NCBI RefSeq assembly: GCF_017355785.1
Contig: NZ_JAFEWE010000003.1
Span: 248,001 to 312,000, forward strand
Source: Desertivirga arenae
Lineage (GTDB): Bacteria > Bacteroidota > Bacteroidia > Sphingobacteriales > Sphingobacteriaceae
Length of the DNA: 64,000 nt
Direction of reading: 5' to 3'
Under the pieces are notes generated by a model. The model saw only the letters and a list, made by a program, of their open reading frames with translations. It did not search any database and was not told where the DNA came from. The position numbers and the translations under genes were made by a program. Positions 1 through 9,732 of this stretch are shown one piece after another. Positions within the stretch are counted from its first letter, which is position 1, and each line of letters begins with the position of its first letter.

Positions 1-1
1 C

Positions 2-751
2 TTAACTGAAACTTCCCCGGTAATGGCGGTTACAGAATATCACCGGCAGGTCTATGGGACTGTAGGTCGAATTATTCCCGGTATTGAAGTAGGGATTCAG
101 GATGTAGAAACCAAAAAGATCATAACGGTACAAACACACAACTCCTTTGATCCTGAGCTTGATTGCGAAGAAGGAGAAATAATTACCAGAGGACATTGTG
201 TGATGAAAGGCTACTGGAATAAGCCGGAAGAAACAAGTCAAATCATTGATAATGAAGGCTGGCTCCATACGGGCGATATTGGAAGATTTCACAAAGGAAA
301 CCTTAAGATCACCGACCGTCTGAAAAATATGCTGGTAAATTCATTCGGTAAAAATGTTTACCCTACCCCTGTCGAAAACATTTACTTGAAAAGCCCTAAG
401 ATCGAGCAGATCTTCCTCATTGGCGACAAGCGGGAATACATTACAGCTATTATAATTCCGCCGAAAGATACCTTGATGGAAACCTTTGGTCTTAAGGAAG
501 ACTTTTTCGAAAAAGAAGAACGTTTTGTAGATGATCCCGAAATCATAAAGTGGATAGGAGAAGATATCAAAAGGCTATCCAACGAACTAGCCAAATTTGA
601 AAGGATAAAGAACTTCATTGTCAAACGAAATCCCTTCTCGTTAGAAGAAGGAGAAATGACTCCTTCGCTTAAGGCTAAACGTAAAGTAATTGAGAAGAAG
701 TACGCCGATGTAATAGATAAGATGTACCTGGATGAGGTTGAAGCGGGATAA
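2..751 (+). CDS. Long-chain acyl-CoA synthetase (AMP-forming), C-terminal part
   Basis: The reading frame is open to the left edge, so only about the last 250 residues are present. AMP-forming fatty acyl-CoA ligases activate fatty acids with ATP and CoA at the inner membrane. The visible start LTETSPV is the adenine-binding motif of this family. It is followed by the linker and hinge region GWLHTGDIG and KITDRLKNM, with the signature Asp and Arg, and a C-terminal swivel domain containing the Lys-rich end LKAKRKVIEKKY. The first Met that can be read, at 23, is internal and not a start. The stop is TAA-type at 749-751. The family assignment is firm; the chain-length preference cannot be judged from this part. 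Confidence 0.9.
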   Translation, partial: LTETSPVMAVTEYHRQVYGTVGRIIPGIEVGIQDVETKKIITVQTHNSFDPELDCEEGEIITRGHCVMKGYWNKPEETSQIIDNEGWLHTGDIGRFHKGNLKITDRLKNMLVNSFGKNVYPTPVENIYLKSPKIEQIFLIGDKREYITAIIIPPKDTLMETFGLKEDFFEKEERFVDDPEIIKWIGEDIKRLSNELAKFERIKNFIVKRNPFSLEEGEMTPSLKAKRKVIEKKYADVIDKMYLDEVEAG

Positions 752-801
752 GGACTTGACCACGCGGGAGAATTAATTATATTGCAGCGAAATTTTTACT
801 T

Positions 802-1401
802 ATGACCAAAAGCCGTTTGGAAGCCTTCAGTGATGGAGTGATCGCCATAATAATAACAATTATGGTTCTTGAACTTAGAGTGCCTCACGGAGGGGAAATA
901 GCCTCTCTCAGACCACTTTTCCCTGTACTGATAAGTTACATATTAAGTTTTATTTACGTAGCCATCTACTGGAACAATCATCATCATATGATGCAGGCTG
1001 TGCGTTCGGTGAACGGAAAGATCCTTTGGGCAAATACTCATCTTCTTTTCTGGCTATCGTTGGTACCATTTGCCACAGCCTGGATGGGAGAAAATCATTT
1101 CAGTAAATGGCCTTCAATAGTTTATGGCATTGTCTTATTAATGAATGCCGTAGCTTACACGCTGCTTGCCCGATGTCTTGTCTCTCACCACGGGAAAGAT
1201 TCTACCCTTGCATTGGCACTTGGAAGTGATGGTAAAGGAAAATTATCCCTTGTATTATATGGCTCGGCGATATTAATTGCCTTCTTTAATGCCTGGGTGA
1301 GTTTCGGCATATATATTCTTGTAGCTATAATTTGGCTGGTGCCGGATAAGCGGATCGAGAAGAGAATTGAGGAAGAGGAGGAAGTGGAAGAGCATAAATA
1401 G
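802..1401 (+). CDS. TMEM175-family (DUF1211) membrane protein, putative potassium channel
   Basis: The 199-residue protein opens with MTKSRLEAFSDGVIAIIITI, which contains the RxxxFSD motif that defines the first pore helix of bacterial TMEM175 channels. About six hydrophobic segments follow (roughly residues 10-25, 38-58, 75-95, 105-122, 148-166, 168-180). The tail is very acidic and Glu-rich (RIEEEEEVEEHK). Bacterial members are short single-domain proteins that tetramerise into potassium-permeable channels. It lies 50 bp after the acyl-CoA ligase and may be cotranscribed, although an AT-rich TATATTGC box at about 777-784 could be its own -7 element. Function is inferred from the family only. 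Confidence 0.85.
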   Translation: MTKSRLEAFSDGVIAIIITIMVLELRVPHGGEIASLRPLFPVLISYILSFIYVAIYWNNHHHMMQAVRSVNGKILWANTHLLFWLSLVPFATAWMGENHFSKWPSIVYGIVLLMNAVAYTLLARCLVSHHGKDSTLALALGSDGKGKLSLVLYGSAILIAFFNAWVSFGIYILVAIIWLVPDKRIEKRIEEEEEVEEHK

Positions 1402-1482
1402 ATTAAATTTCTAATGTCGCTCCCGTAACAAAATTTCAACCCTGGTTTCAAACAAATTACCAGGTATTGAATTTATGAGTAT

Positions 1483-2358
1483 ATGGGGATCGACACATCG
1501 GCATTTAAAATTGCAGAAAGGGCCGAAATTGACTTGGGAAGTTTTGACACCAAACAAGACGGTGGATTATCAAAAGAAACTGCAAGTGATACGCTTCGCG
1601 CACTTAAGGAGCAGTTATCCGAATTGCAAGACAAGCTTTATGCAGACAATAGCAAATCTTTACTGATTATTTTCCAGGCGATGGATGCGGCTGGTAAAGA
1701 CAGTGCTATAAAGCACGTGATGAGCGGCGTTAACCCTCAGGGTTGCCAGGTTTATAGCTTTAAGCAACCAACATCCGAAGAGCTGGACCATGATTTTTTA
1801 TGGCGTCATTACAAAGCTCTACCGGAACGAGGCCGTATAGGCATTCATAACCGTTCTCATTATGAAAACGTTCTTGTCTGTAAAGTGCACCCCAAGTTTG
1901 CCGCTAACGAAAGCAAGCTTCCCCTGATGTATATTAATGAGAAGTTTTGGAATAACAGGTACCGCAGTATCAGAAATTTCGAGGAGCATCTGACTGATAG
2001 TGGCACAACTGTAATAAAGTTCTTCCTTCATGTTTCTAAAGAAGAACAAAAAGAGCGTTTCTTGAAACGGATTGATGATCCCTCGAAGAATTGGAAATTC
2101 TCCGCCGCTGATATTGACGAACGGGAGATGTGGGATCATTATATGAAAGCCTATCAGGATGTTTTCAGGGAAACCAGTACTGAAGCCTGTCCCTGGCACA
2201 TCATTCCTTCAGACAGGAAATGGTTTGCACGAATATTAATCTGTCAAGTTATTGTAGACACGCTCAGATCAATGGATTTAAAATACCCTGTTCTGCCTGA
2301 AAGTGATTATCTCCGACTTGCCGAAAGTAAAAAGCGGCTACAGGAAGAAAAGGTTTAA
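1483..2358 (+). CDS. ppk2: Polyphosphate kinase 2 family protein
   Basis: PPK2 enzymes transfer phosphate from polyphosphate to nucleotides (AMP or ADP) in the cytoplasm. This 291-residue single-domain protein has the Walker A-like loop AMDAAGKDSAIKHV at residues 66-79, the second loop NRSHYENVL at 123-131 and the lid segment DRKWFARILI near residue 240. The length and the NRSHYE form of the second motif fit the one-domain, class III-like group often annotated as polyphosphate--nucleotide phosphotransferase. The class, and so the preferred acceptor, is not certain from sequence alone. The ATG at 1483 is chosen because the family N-terminus begins a few residues before the conserved core. It converges on the next gene across a shared terminator. 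Confidence 0.9.
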   Translation: MGIDTSAFKIAERAEIDLGSFDTKQDGGLSKETASDTLRALKEQLSELQDKLYADNSKSLLIIFQAMDAAGKDSAIKHVMSGVNPQGCQVYSFKQPTSEELDHDFLWRHYKALPERGRIGIHNRSHYENVLVCKVHPKFAANESKLPLMYINEKFWNNRYRSIRNFEEHLTDSGTTVIKFFLHVSKEEQKERFLKRIDDPSKNWKFSAADIDEREMWDHYMKAYQDVFRETSTEACPWHIIPSDRKWFARILICQVIVDTLRSMDLKYPVLPESDYLRLAESKKRLQEEKV

Positions 2359-2370
2359 TCTTAAATTTTT

Positions 2371-2420
2371 TATAAAATAAGAGAGCCCGCAGGTATACCT
2401 ACAGGCTCTCTTATTTTATA
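2371..2420. terminator. Bidirectional hairpin terminator
   Basis: A perfect 17-bp inverted repeat (arms 2371-2387 and 2404-2420, core AAGAGAGCC/GGCTCTCTT) is flanked by T-runs on both strands. It lies between the convergent PPK2 and deacetylase genes and can serve both. Confidence 0.9.
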
Positions 2421-2429
2421 AGAAGCATT

Positions 2430-3326
2430 TTAAAAACTGTTCTTCATGCTATTGTTGAGTGTTTTAGCACTCCAGTAGCCGCTTGCGATAATTCTTCTGA
2501 TCGTAAATAGCGGATCATTTTCATCCCTTTTTGTAGACAATATATAGGCAGCTTTAAATCCTCGCTTTTTCAATTCAGGTATTGCCTCTTTATTCCAAAG
2601 GCCAAACGGAAATGCAAAGTAATCCATTTTCTTGCCTGTGATCTCTTCTAAGCGTTTAGTTGGCTTCTCAATCTGTTGTACCCAATCTTCTGCCTGATAC
2701 TTCTTCACGTTCTTATGATCGTACGTATGACTTCCAATCGTATTTCCCTCATCTGAAAGCTGTTTGATCTGTTCACTATCCATGTATTTAAACCTTCCCC
2801 TGCGACCAATAGAAACAGTCATGATAAAATATACACCCTTGAATTTATACTTCTTAAGCTCCTCATTTCCAATTGTAAACTGGTCAAGATCTGTGTCATC
2901 AAAAGTGATCATAACGGGCTTGGAAGGAAGCGCGTCTCCGTAAACCAGGTAATTATATAGTTGCTCAGGTAATACTGTATGGTATCCACTATCGGCAAGC
3001 ATTTTCATATGCGACTTGAAGGTGGCAACAGGAGTTATATAGTCTTTTGCTGTTTGAGAATCAGAACTTCTCCAATCACGGATCTGGTGATAGCAAAGAA
3101 TAGGAACTTGTTTACGGGCAAGAATAGTTTTTGCATCCGCGGCAACCCTTTCCTTCGAAGCACCAGCTTGTTGTTGTTCTGAACCTGAGCCTTCTGTAGT
3201 AGCAGTTGCAGGGTTTTCAGTTGCAGCTGCGGTAGCCTGACTTGATTTTTTACTTTCGCCACAAGAAGCGATTAAAATAGTAGCAGGAAGAGCAAGGGAT
3301 AAAATACGTTTGGTCAATTGTTTCAT
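2430..3326 (-). CDS. Polysaccharide deacetylase family lipoprotein (NodB domain)
   Basis: This is an exported lipoprotein. After a charged start, a hydrophobic stretch ends in the lipobox LIAS-C with Cys22. A Ser/Thr/Ala/Gln-rich linker (about residues 25-60) precedes the catalytic NodB homology domain. Motif 1 is TFDD at 141-144, although the usual second Asp is followed by Thr rather than Gly, and motif 2 is SHTYDH at 199-204, carrying the two metal-binding His. A further motif (FAFPFG) lies near residue 235. The family removes acetyl groups from N-acetylated polysaccharides such as peptidoglycan or poly-N-acetylglucosamine. The substrate is unknown here. The low-complexity linker suggests the domain is held away from the membrane. 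Downstream it shares the hairpin at 2371-2420. Confidence 0.88.
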   Translation of the reverse strand: MKQLTKRILSLALPATILIASCGESKKSSQATAAATENPATATTEGSGSEQQQAGASKERVAADAKTILARKQVPILCYHQIRDWRSSDSQTAKDYITPVATFKSHMKMLADSGYHTVLPEQLYNYLVYGDALPSKPVMITFDDTDLDQFTIGNEELKKYKFKGVYFIMTVSIGRRGRFKYMDSEQIKQLSDEGNTIGSHTYDHKNVKKYQAEDWVQQIEKPTKRLEEITGKKMDYFAFPFGLWNKEAIPELKKRGFKAAYILSTKRDENDPLFTIRRIIASGYWSAKTLNNSMKNSF

Positions 3327-3386
3327 AAGTTCGAAATACGTTCGGAAATGATCTTTGTTCTATATTTAAATGTTCTGTCTAATTTG

Positions 3387-4217
3387 CTATAGGGGCAGAT
3401 GTTTTGAAAGCACTTTATGCCCTAGAAAGATTGCTGCCTTCTCATTGAAGCTCTCTGTCGACTCTGTGGTATAAAACTCGCTGTTCCCTCCTTTAGAACA
3501 CAGCGCTTCTATTTCAGGATGTCTTTGCAGATAGTCCTTTAAGCTTGCTGCCACTAACTCACCTTGTGAAATCACTTGAACGTGCTCAGGCAAAAACTGT
3601 TTTAGTTTCTGAATTAAAAGAGGATAATGGGTACAGGCCAAAATCAGCGCGTCAATATTAGGTGCCTTTCCCAAAACGCTTTTAAGGTTCTTTTGCAGGA
3701 AATAGTCTGCCCCTTCAGAATTAAATTCATTATTCTCTACCAGAGGTACCCACATAGGGCAAGCCTCCTGAACCACATGAATATCCGGAAAAAATTTACC
3801 GATTTCAAGTACATAAGAATCTGAGCTTACCGTTCCTTGAGTTGCCAGCACCCCTACATTGCGGGTTTTGGTCAATTCTCCAACGACTTCAGCTGTTGGC
3901 CGTATAACCCCAAGAACTCTTCTTAGATCGGGCAGATTAGGAATATCATTCTGTTGAATACTTCTTAATGCTTTGGCTGACGCCGTATTGCAAGCAAGTA
4001 TCACCAATCGGCAGCCCATTTGGAACAAGTGCTGGACACATTCCCAGGTATATTTATAAACGGTTTCAAAACTTCGGGTTCCATAGGGTACCCTTGCATT
4101 ATCGCCTAAGTATAAGTAATCATACTCGGGCAGCTCTTTCACTATTTCTTTAAAAACGGTTAAACCACCATAACCAGAATCAAATACACCAATGGGCCCT
4201 TTATTGTCAGACATCAT
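3387..4217 (-). CDS. murI: Glutamate racemase
   Basis: MurI interconverts L- and D-glutamate and supplies D-Glu for peptidoglycan in the cytoplasm. The 276-residue protein has DSGYGG at 13-18, the first catalytic cysteine in LACNTAS (Cys76) and the second in LACTHYPLL (Cys195), the two-cysteine racemase arrangement. Two ATGs start the frame (codons 1 and 2). Upstream on the minus strand lies TAATTTCG, one mismatch from the -7 consensus, three bases before the first ATG. It is followed downstream by the deacetylase lipoprotein at about 60 bp, without an obvious terminator between them. Confidence 0.96.
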   Translation of the reverse strand: MMSDNKGPIGVFDSGYGGLTVFKEIVKELPEYDYLYLGDNARVPYGTRSFETVYKYTWECVQHLFQMGCRLVILACNTASAKALRSIQQNDIPNLPDLRRVLGVIRPTAEVVGELTKTRNVGVLATQGTVSSDSYVLEIGKFFPDIHVVQEACPMWVPLVENNEFNSEGADYFLQKNLKSVLGKAPNIDALILACTHYPLLIQKLKQFLPEHVQVISQGELVAASLKDYLQRHPEIEALCSKGGNSEFYTTESTESFNEKAAIFLGHKVLSKHLPL

Positions 4218-4311
4218 GCGAAATTAGGAAATCTTTGGTAACAGTACTTAAACAGTTTGAGATAATGTAATTCATCACTATGAGCTTTATTTAACGAGCC
4301 AGTTACCAGAT

Positions 4312-4339
4312 AAAAAAGCGGCAAGGCTACCGCTTTTTT
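4312..4339 (-). terminator. Terminator of rtcB-prfH
   Basis: Inverted repeat AAAAAAGCGG (4312-4321) and CCGCTTTTTT (4330-4339) with an 8-nt loop. On the minus strand the hairpin ends in a T-run just after the prfH stop codon. Confidence 0.85.
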
Positions 4340-4343
4340 AAAA

Positions 4344-4964
4344 TCAAAGTTTCATTCGAATTACCTTTACTGGATTTCCGCGTTTCAAACAGTTATGTTC
4401 ATCCCACCTGCTTTTCTGCAATCGTATAAATTCATCCTCTTGCAGGCCTTTTATCTTCCGCTCTAATCGTTCCAAACAGAGCTTCTTATTCTGAAGCTGG
4501 GAATTGGTATCCATCGCCATCACCTGGATACCCGTGGGAATATGAATTCCTCGTACGGCAGTCTCTACCTTGTTTACATTCTGCCCTCCAGGCCCCGAAG
4601 ACCTTGCTGTTTCAAATTCTACTTCAGCAGGATCCCAGACAACTTGCTTCTGTTTATCGAAGACTTCTACTCCTACGAACCAGTTCTTTCGTTTATGGGT
4701 TGGCCGGTAGGGACTTTGAGCTATCCACTGAATAGTTCCTTTCCATTCCTCCGTTAATGCAGTTAAAGAATCTCCTCTTAGGAAGAAGGAAGCTGATAAT
4801 AAGGTTCCTCGTACGTTGCCCTGCTCCTGTTCTATAATCTCCACCTGCAGGCCTTTTTTCTTGGCCTGATCCAGCATAAATTCTAAAACCCTCGCAACTA
4901 CTCGGCAACATTCTACGGGCCCTCTTCCTGAGGTTATTTGAATAATCTTTTCTTCCATCACCAT
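4344..4964 (-). CDS. prfH: Peptide chain release factor homologue PrfH
   Basis: PrfH is a short release-factor homologue (206 residues, against about 360 for RF1/RF2) that has the peptidyl-tRNA hydrolysis domain but lacks the stop-codon recognition domains. The GPGGQ motif is at residues 124-128, inside [19 protein letters not shown], and the family signature RPTHKRKNW is at 87-95. In published work PrfH paired with RtcB2 acts on ribosomes cut in the decoding centre, releasing the nascent chain so that the 16S rRNA can be religated. The gene overlaps the rtcB stop by one base (TAATG). An AGGAG sequence in the end of rtcB precedes it, rare in this phylum. It suits the third codon (ATG at 4956-4958) better than the first, so the start may be two residues shorter. 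Confidence 0.92.
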   Translation of the reverse strand: MVMEEKIIQITSGRGPVECCRVVARVLEFMLDQAKKKGLQVEIIEQEQGNVRGTLLSASFFLRGDSLTALTEEWKGTIQWIAQSPYRPTHKRKNWFVGVEVFDKQKQVVWDPAEVEFETARSSGPGGQNVNKVETAVRGIHIPTGIQVMAMDTNSQLQNKKLCLERLERKIKGLQEDEFIRLQKSRWDEHNCLKRGNPVKVIRMKL

Positions 4965-6367
4965 TACTCCTTATTCATTCTTACAACAACAGGCCTGAAC
5001 TTACCCTCTACCTCAACCAGGTCCTTCTGTGCCATCATTACCTTTTCTATCTCTTTGTAGGCAGTAGGGTTCTCTTCAACGCTTCCTCCTACAAGCGTAA
5101 CTCCTGCCGCCGAAAGAACTTTTTTCATAGCAGATACCGTCATACTGTCTTTCGCCGCTTGCCTGCTCATTGCCCGACCGGCGCCATGTGCTGCAGAGAA
5201 CAAAGCACTTTCGTTGCCTTTGCCTCTAACAAGGAATGCCGGTGCAGTCATACTTCCCGGGATAATTCCATATTCACCTTCATGGGCAGGGGTGGCACCT
5301 TTTCGATGAATAATAACATCTCCATAGTCTTTCATCTGATCTCTCCATGCGAAATTGTGATGATTCTCTACCTTATAAAGGATCTCAAGTCCCAGCTCTT
5401 TTACCAGATTAGTATGAATTTGATCGTGGCAAGCCTTTGCATAATCACCTGCCAGGTTCATGCACCTCCAATACTCCTCGCCTGCCTCCGAATGCATATC
5501 CAGCCAGGCCAACTGTTGTGCCTGCCGTGGAAGCTTACAAGTATTCATAGCGATATTGGTATAATGCTTTGCGATATTTGCCCCTAGTCCACGACTTCCC
5601 GAATGAGAAAGGATTGCGGAGTATTTACCTGGAGTGAGACCTAAAGTATTATGCTCAAATAATTCTATCTCACCAAATTCCACAAAATGATTGCCACTGC
5701 CCGAAGAGCCCAATTGCCTTATTGCTTTTCCATGCAATTGCTTTAATAGTGGCATGGCTCTGAAAAGTGGGTTGTCTAAAACCTCATGCTCCTGCCTGAA
5801 GTCGAGCCCGCCCTCCATTCCAAAATGCGTGCACTTCTTCAGTGCTTCCTTTATCTGGAAACTATAGCGTTTTAAATAGCTTTCGCTAGCGTTAATGATA
5901 GAGAGCGACATTTTGCAGCCAATATCCATCCCTACAGCATAAGGGATCACAGCGTCTTTTGTAGCAAGTACTCCCCCAATTGGCAAGCCGTAACCCATAT
6001 GGGCATCCGGCATTAATGCGGCAGCTATGCTTACTGGTAAAGTTGCGGCCAGCTCTATCTGTCTCCTGGCCAGCGCTTCAATTTCTTTTCCGCCATATAT
6101 TTTAAGTGGAACAGAACTTTCCCGAAGTGCATGAACTGAAAATTGAACTTCCTTTGTCTTTCCCGTCAATACTTCTGCCAGTTTTCCTAATACATCATCT
6201 TCCAGGAAATCTTCCGGTCTATCCATCAGAGAGCTTAGCGTATGTAATTGCTCTGCTTTTGTATGGTACTTGAAATGCTTATTAAAAATGTTTATTGCAA
6301 GGCTTCTTGCCTTATCGTTAGTGTAACCTATTTTACTTAGATCTTTTGTTCTTAGTGAATTGCCCAT
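4964..6367 (-). CDS. rtcB: RNA ligase RtcB (3'-phosphate/5'-OH RNA ligase, RtcB2-type)
   Basis: RtcB joins RNA 2',3'-cyclic or 3'-phosphate ends to 5'-OH ends using GTP and Mn2+. The 467-residue protein keeps the metal and guanylylation residues: DIGCKM (Asp148, Cys151), GSGNHFVE (His227), SHSGSRG (His255), NHHNF (335-339) and the GMP-accepting histidine in AAHGAGR (His394). It is the first gene of a two-gene unit with prfH, with a stop-start overlap, so the pair is translationally coupled. This gene order marks the PrfH-associated RtcB2 group rather than the E. coli rtcAB archetype. No Ro/TROVE or rtcA gene is nearby. The 287 bp upstream contain two small hairpins described separately. Confidence 0.95.
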   Translation of the reverse strand: MGNSLRTKDLSKIGYTNDKARSLAINIFNKHFKYHTKAEQLHTLSSLMDRPEDFLEDDVLGKLAEVLTGKTKEVQFSVHALRESSVPLKIYGGKEIEALARRQIELAATLPVSIAAALMPDAHMGYGLPIGGVLATKDAVIPYAVGMDIGCKMSLSIINASESYLKRYSFQIKEALKKCTHFGMEGGLDFRQEHEVLDNPLFRAMPLLKQLHGKAIRQLGSSGSGNHFVEFGEIELFEHNTLGLTPGKYSAILSHSGSRGLGANIAKHYTNIAMNTCKLPRQAQQLAWLDMHSEAGEEYWRCMNLAGDYAKACHDQIHTNLVKELGLEILYKVENHHNFAWRDQMKDYGDVIIHRKGATPAHEGEYGIIPGSMTAPAFLVRGKGNESALFSAAHGAGRAMSRQAAKDSMTVSAMKKVLSAAGVTLVGGSVEENPTAYKEIEKVMMAQKDLVEVEGKFRPVVVRMNKE

Positions 6368-6389
6368 TTAGCATGTTCAGTTTTGCTGA

Positions 6390-6405
6390 TCCGGCTAATG
6401 CCGGA
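6390..6405. other. Hairpin upstream of rtcB
   Basis: A perfect 6-bp stem TCCGGC/GCCGGA around TAAT, 22 bp before the rtcB start. It could be a leader hairpin or a protein-binding palindrome. The core GGC-TAAT resembles the satD operator core GGCTAATTAGCC. A second short inverted repeat, GGGTA/TACCC, lies at 6451-6466. Confidence 0.45.
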
Positions 6406-6654
6406 CAGCGAATAAATTATTTCTGAAATTTGAAATAGGTGATTCGTCCCGGGTAGGGATATACCCTTTCGGCAATGCCTGGCACTACAAGATGTTTATA
6501 TGAAATTTAATAGAATACAGAGCACCGCTGTTAAGCGAACATCGAAAGGGGCGATATGTGAATATGCTCAGTCATGATTCCTGCTAGTTAATATGAAAGG
6601 AATTATTGCAAAAGTATAAAATTTTTAGAAAAATCCGCTCAGGATTAAAAATTA

Positions 6655-7377
6655 TTAGAGCAGCCCTACTATTAACTGAGCTACAACAATAGCAATACCG
6701 AAACTTAATAAGGTGCCTATAAGGATATACTCTGTAAATTTAAGATCGTTCCCCTCCTTCAAATCGCCAAAACGAAAGATTGACTTAGCAGCAATTAGAA
6801 AACCGACAGCTTCATAGTGTCCGGTGGTAATAAATAGAAAAGTAAGCAATCGCTCAAGGATACCTATATATTTCCCGGCACTTTCAAGTGATCCTATACC
6901 TGTTAAGTTACTGGCGGGTAAAGGTGCGTTAGGTGTCCATTTTGCAATTAGGGTTCTGATAATAATGGAAGTAGGATAGGTAAGGAAAAGCAGCGCAAGT
7001 GCAAGGATCCAGAAAGAATCAGACCTGAAATAGTTTAAATTAATTGTTGGAGCCTTGTAACTATACCAAACTAAAACAAGTGTAAGGATATGTAAGATTT
7101 GATCAGCAAAGAACCATCTCCTCTTTGTTTCGGGCTTTTGAAAGCTTAGCTTAATACCATCAACAATACCGTGAATGAACATGATCAGCAAAGCTGGCAC
7201 AAGGAAATCCAGGTCCCACACCAATAAAAGAGTAAGGATGCCGTGTATGAGAGTATGATAGTAAAGCTTTGGAGATCTCAACTTCCTGGCCTCCTTTTCA
7301 ATTACCCACCTGTCTGGCTGTAAAAAGAAGTCACCGATAAAATGAGCGATAAGGAGTTTAATCAGAAGCAGGTTCAT
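6655..7377 (-). CDS. DUF3307 family membrane protein
   Basis: A 240-residue integral membrane protein with about seven hydrophobic segments. It begins with the DUF3307 signature LLIAHFIGDFFLQPDRW and has the family histidine patch LYYHTLIHGILT near residues 39-50. The biochemical function of DUF3307 is unknown. The gene overlaps the end of satD by 20 nt, which implies one operon and coupled translation. The pairing of a SatD-type protein with a DUF3307 membrane protein suggests a cytosolic sensor/regulator and a membrane partner, but that is inference. No terminator is visible between this gene and rtcB. Confidence 0.82.
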   Translation of the reverse strand: MNLLLIKLLIAHFIGDFFLQPDRWVIEKEARKLRSPKLYYHTLIHGILTLLLVWDLDFLVPALLIMFIHGIVDGIKLSFQKPETKRRWFFADQILHILTLVLVWYSYKAPTINLNYFRSDSFWILALALLFLTYPTSIIIRTLIAKWTPNAPLPASNLTGIGSLESAGKYIGILERLLTFLFITTGHYEAVGFLIAAKSIFRFGDLKEGNDLKFTEYILIGTLLSFGIAIVVAQLIVGLL

Positions 7378-7981
7378 TGGCAGTGAATGTGTCTTTTATT
7401 TTTTTCTTGTATAAAGAATTCAGCTCCAATATCTCAAAAAAATTGGCGCGCGACAAGGCTTCACTAACAGATGATTGAGTTTTATTAATAAGTTCGGCTA
7501 ATTCTGATTGTGATGCACCTTGATTTTCCAGTGCCAGCTTAACCATTTCTGCTGCGGCCGGTGTCCATTTGTCTATTGCGATTAGCGCTAGCTTCAAAGC
7601 GATATTGAATTCATAGTCAAAATCAGCAAAAGCTGACTTAACGGAAAGACTTACTTTCTCTTTTTTTAACAACTCAAACTTCTCACCTGAAAAAATGAAA
7701 GCCTCCCCATTCGATTCACTTAGTTTTTCTGCAGTATATCCCTCCCTTCCAATGCCAATGGCTATACGTACATCAATATTTTTTAGGGTTTTAATACAGG
7801 CTTTGAGGTACACAGCTTTTAAAAATGCTTCCTCCACTTCTGTTTTTAACTGAAAGCTGTCTCCTCTGAATATTTCCCAATTTTCTTTACTTCCCAGTCC
7901 CTCTTTTAATACAGAAAGCCACTCCTCAGTTGAAGTGGCTTTCCTTGAATTTATAATATCACCAGTAAGTATAGCTACCAT
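7358..7981 (-). CDS. satD: SatD family protein with C-terminal helix-turn-helix
   Basis: The 207-residue protein starts with the SatD signature VAILTGDIINSRK. The N-terminal 130 residues contain FRGDSFQL (Asp41) and VRIAIGIG followed by SNGEAFIFSGEKFE. The order of these motifs (Asp8, Asp41, then a RIAIG strand and GEA helix) recalls a class III nucleotidyl-cyclase fold. That is my inference, not an established activity. Residues 155-180 (GASQSELAELINKTQSSVSE) form a helix-turn-helix, so DNA binding is likely. SatD was named from the acid-tolerance locus of Streptococcus mutans and has no settled function. The ATG sits 5 bp from the first of three tandem palindromes, so autoregulation is the simplest model. 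Confidence 0.82.
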   Translation of the reverse strand: MVAILTGDIINSRKATSTEEWLSVLKEGLGSKENWEIFRGDSFQLKTEVEEAFLKAVYLKACIKTLKNIDVRIAIGIGREGYTAEKLSESNGEAFIFSGEKFELLKKEKVSLSVKSAFADFDYEFNIALKLALIAIDKWTPAAAEMVKLALENQGASQSELAELINKTQSSVSEALSRANFFEILELNSLYKKKIKDTFTANEPASD

Positions 7982-7986
7982 TATAC

Positions 7987-8067
7987 AATTATCGGTAAAA
8001 CAACCGATAATTCAAATTATCGGCTAATTAACCGATATTTATAATTATCGGCTAATTAGCCGATAAT
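7987..8067. promoter_or_regulatory. Three tandem 28-bp-spaced palindromic operators upstream of satD
   Basis: Three copies of TATCGG-N8-CCGATA lie between the satD start and the guaB stop. Copy 1 (7987-8012) has perfect 10-bp arms AATTATCGGT/ACCGATAATT. Copy 2 (8018-8037) has the core GGCTAATTAACC. Copy 3 (8044-8067) is a perfect 24-bp palindrome with the core GGCTAATTAGCC. Centres fall at 7999.5, 8027.5 and 8055.5, exactly 28 bp apart. They occupy the place of the satD promoter. A dimeric helix-turn-helix regulator, possibly SatD itself, is the likely ligand. Confidence 0.85.
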
Positions 8068-8068
8068 A

Positions 8069-9594
<1,526 letters not shown>

Positions 9595-9732
9595 TATAGC
9601 TAACAGGAAAACATGCTAGATTGCAGAATAACAGATAATTTAATATTAAGATTACGTAGGGCAGACTTTATCATAACATCAAAATGAGAAAGAAAAAAAG
9701 GAAGGCAGTAAATACTACCCTCCATTATAAAT

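Noticed and set aside
1475-1666. Alternative frame starting 8 bp before the PPK2 start
   Set aside because: It overlaps PPK2 in another frame, has no family resemblance and lacks its own promoter.
6421-6480. GATTCGTCCCGGG resembling a tRNA T-arm near rtcB
   Set aside because: No acceptor stem, anticodon arm or D-arm can be formed around it. RtcB-linked tRNA-like RNAs are known, so the spot was examined, but it does not fold as one.
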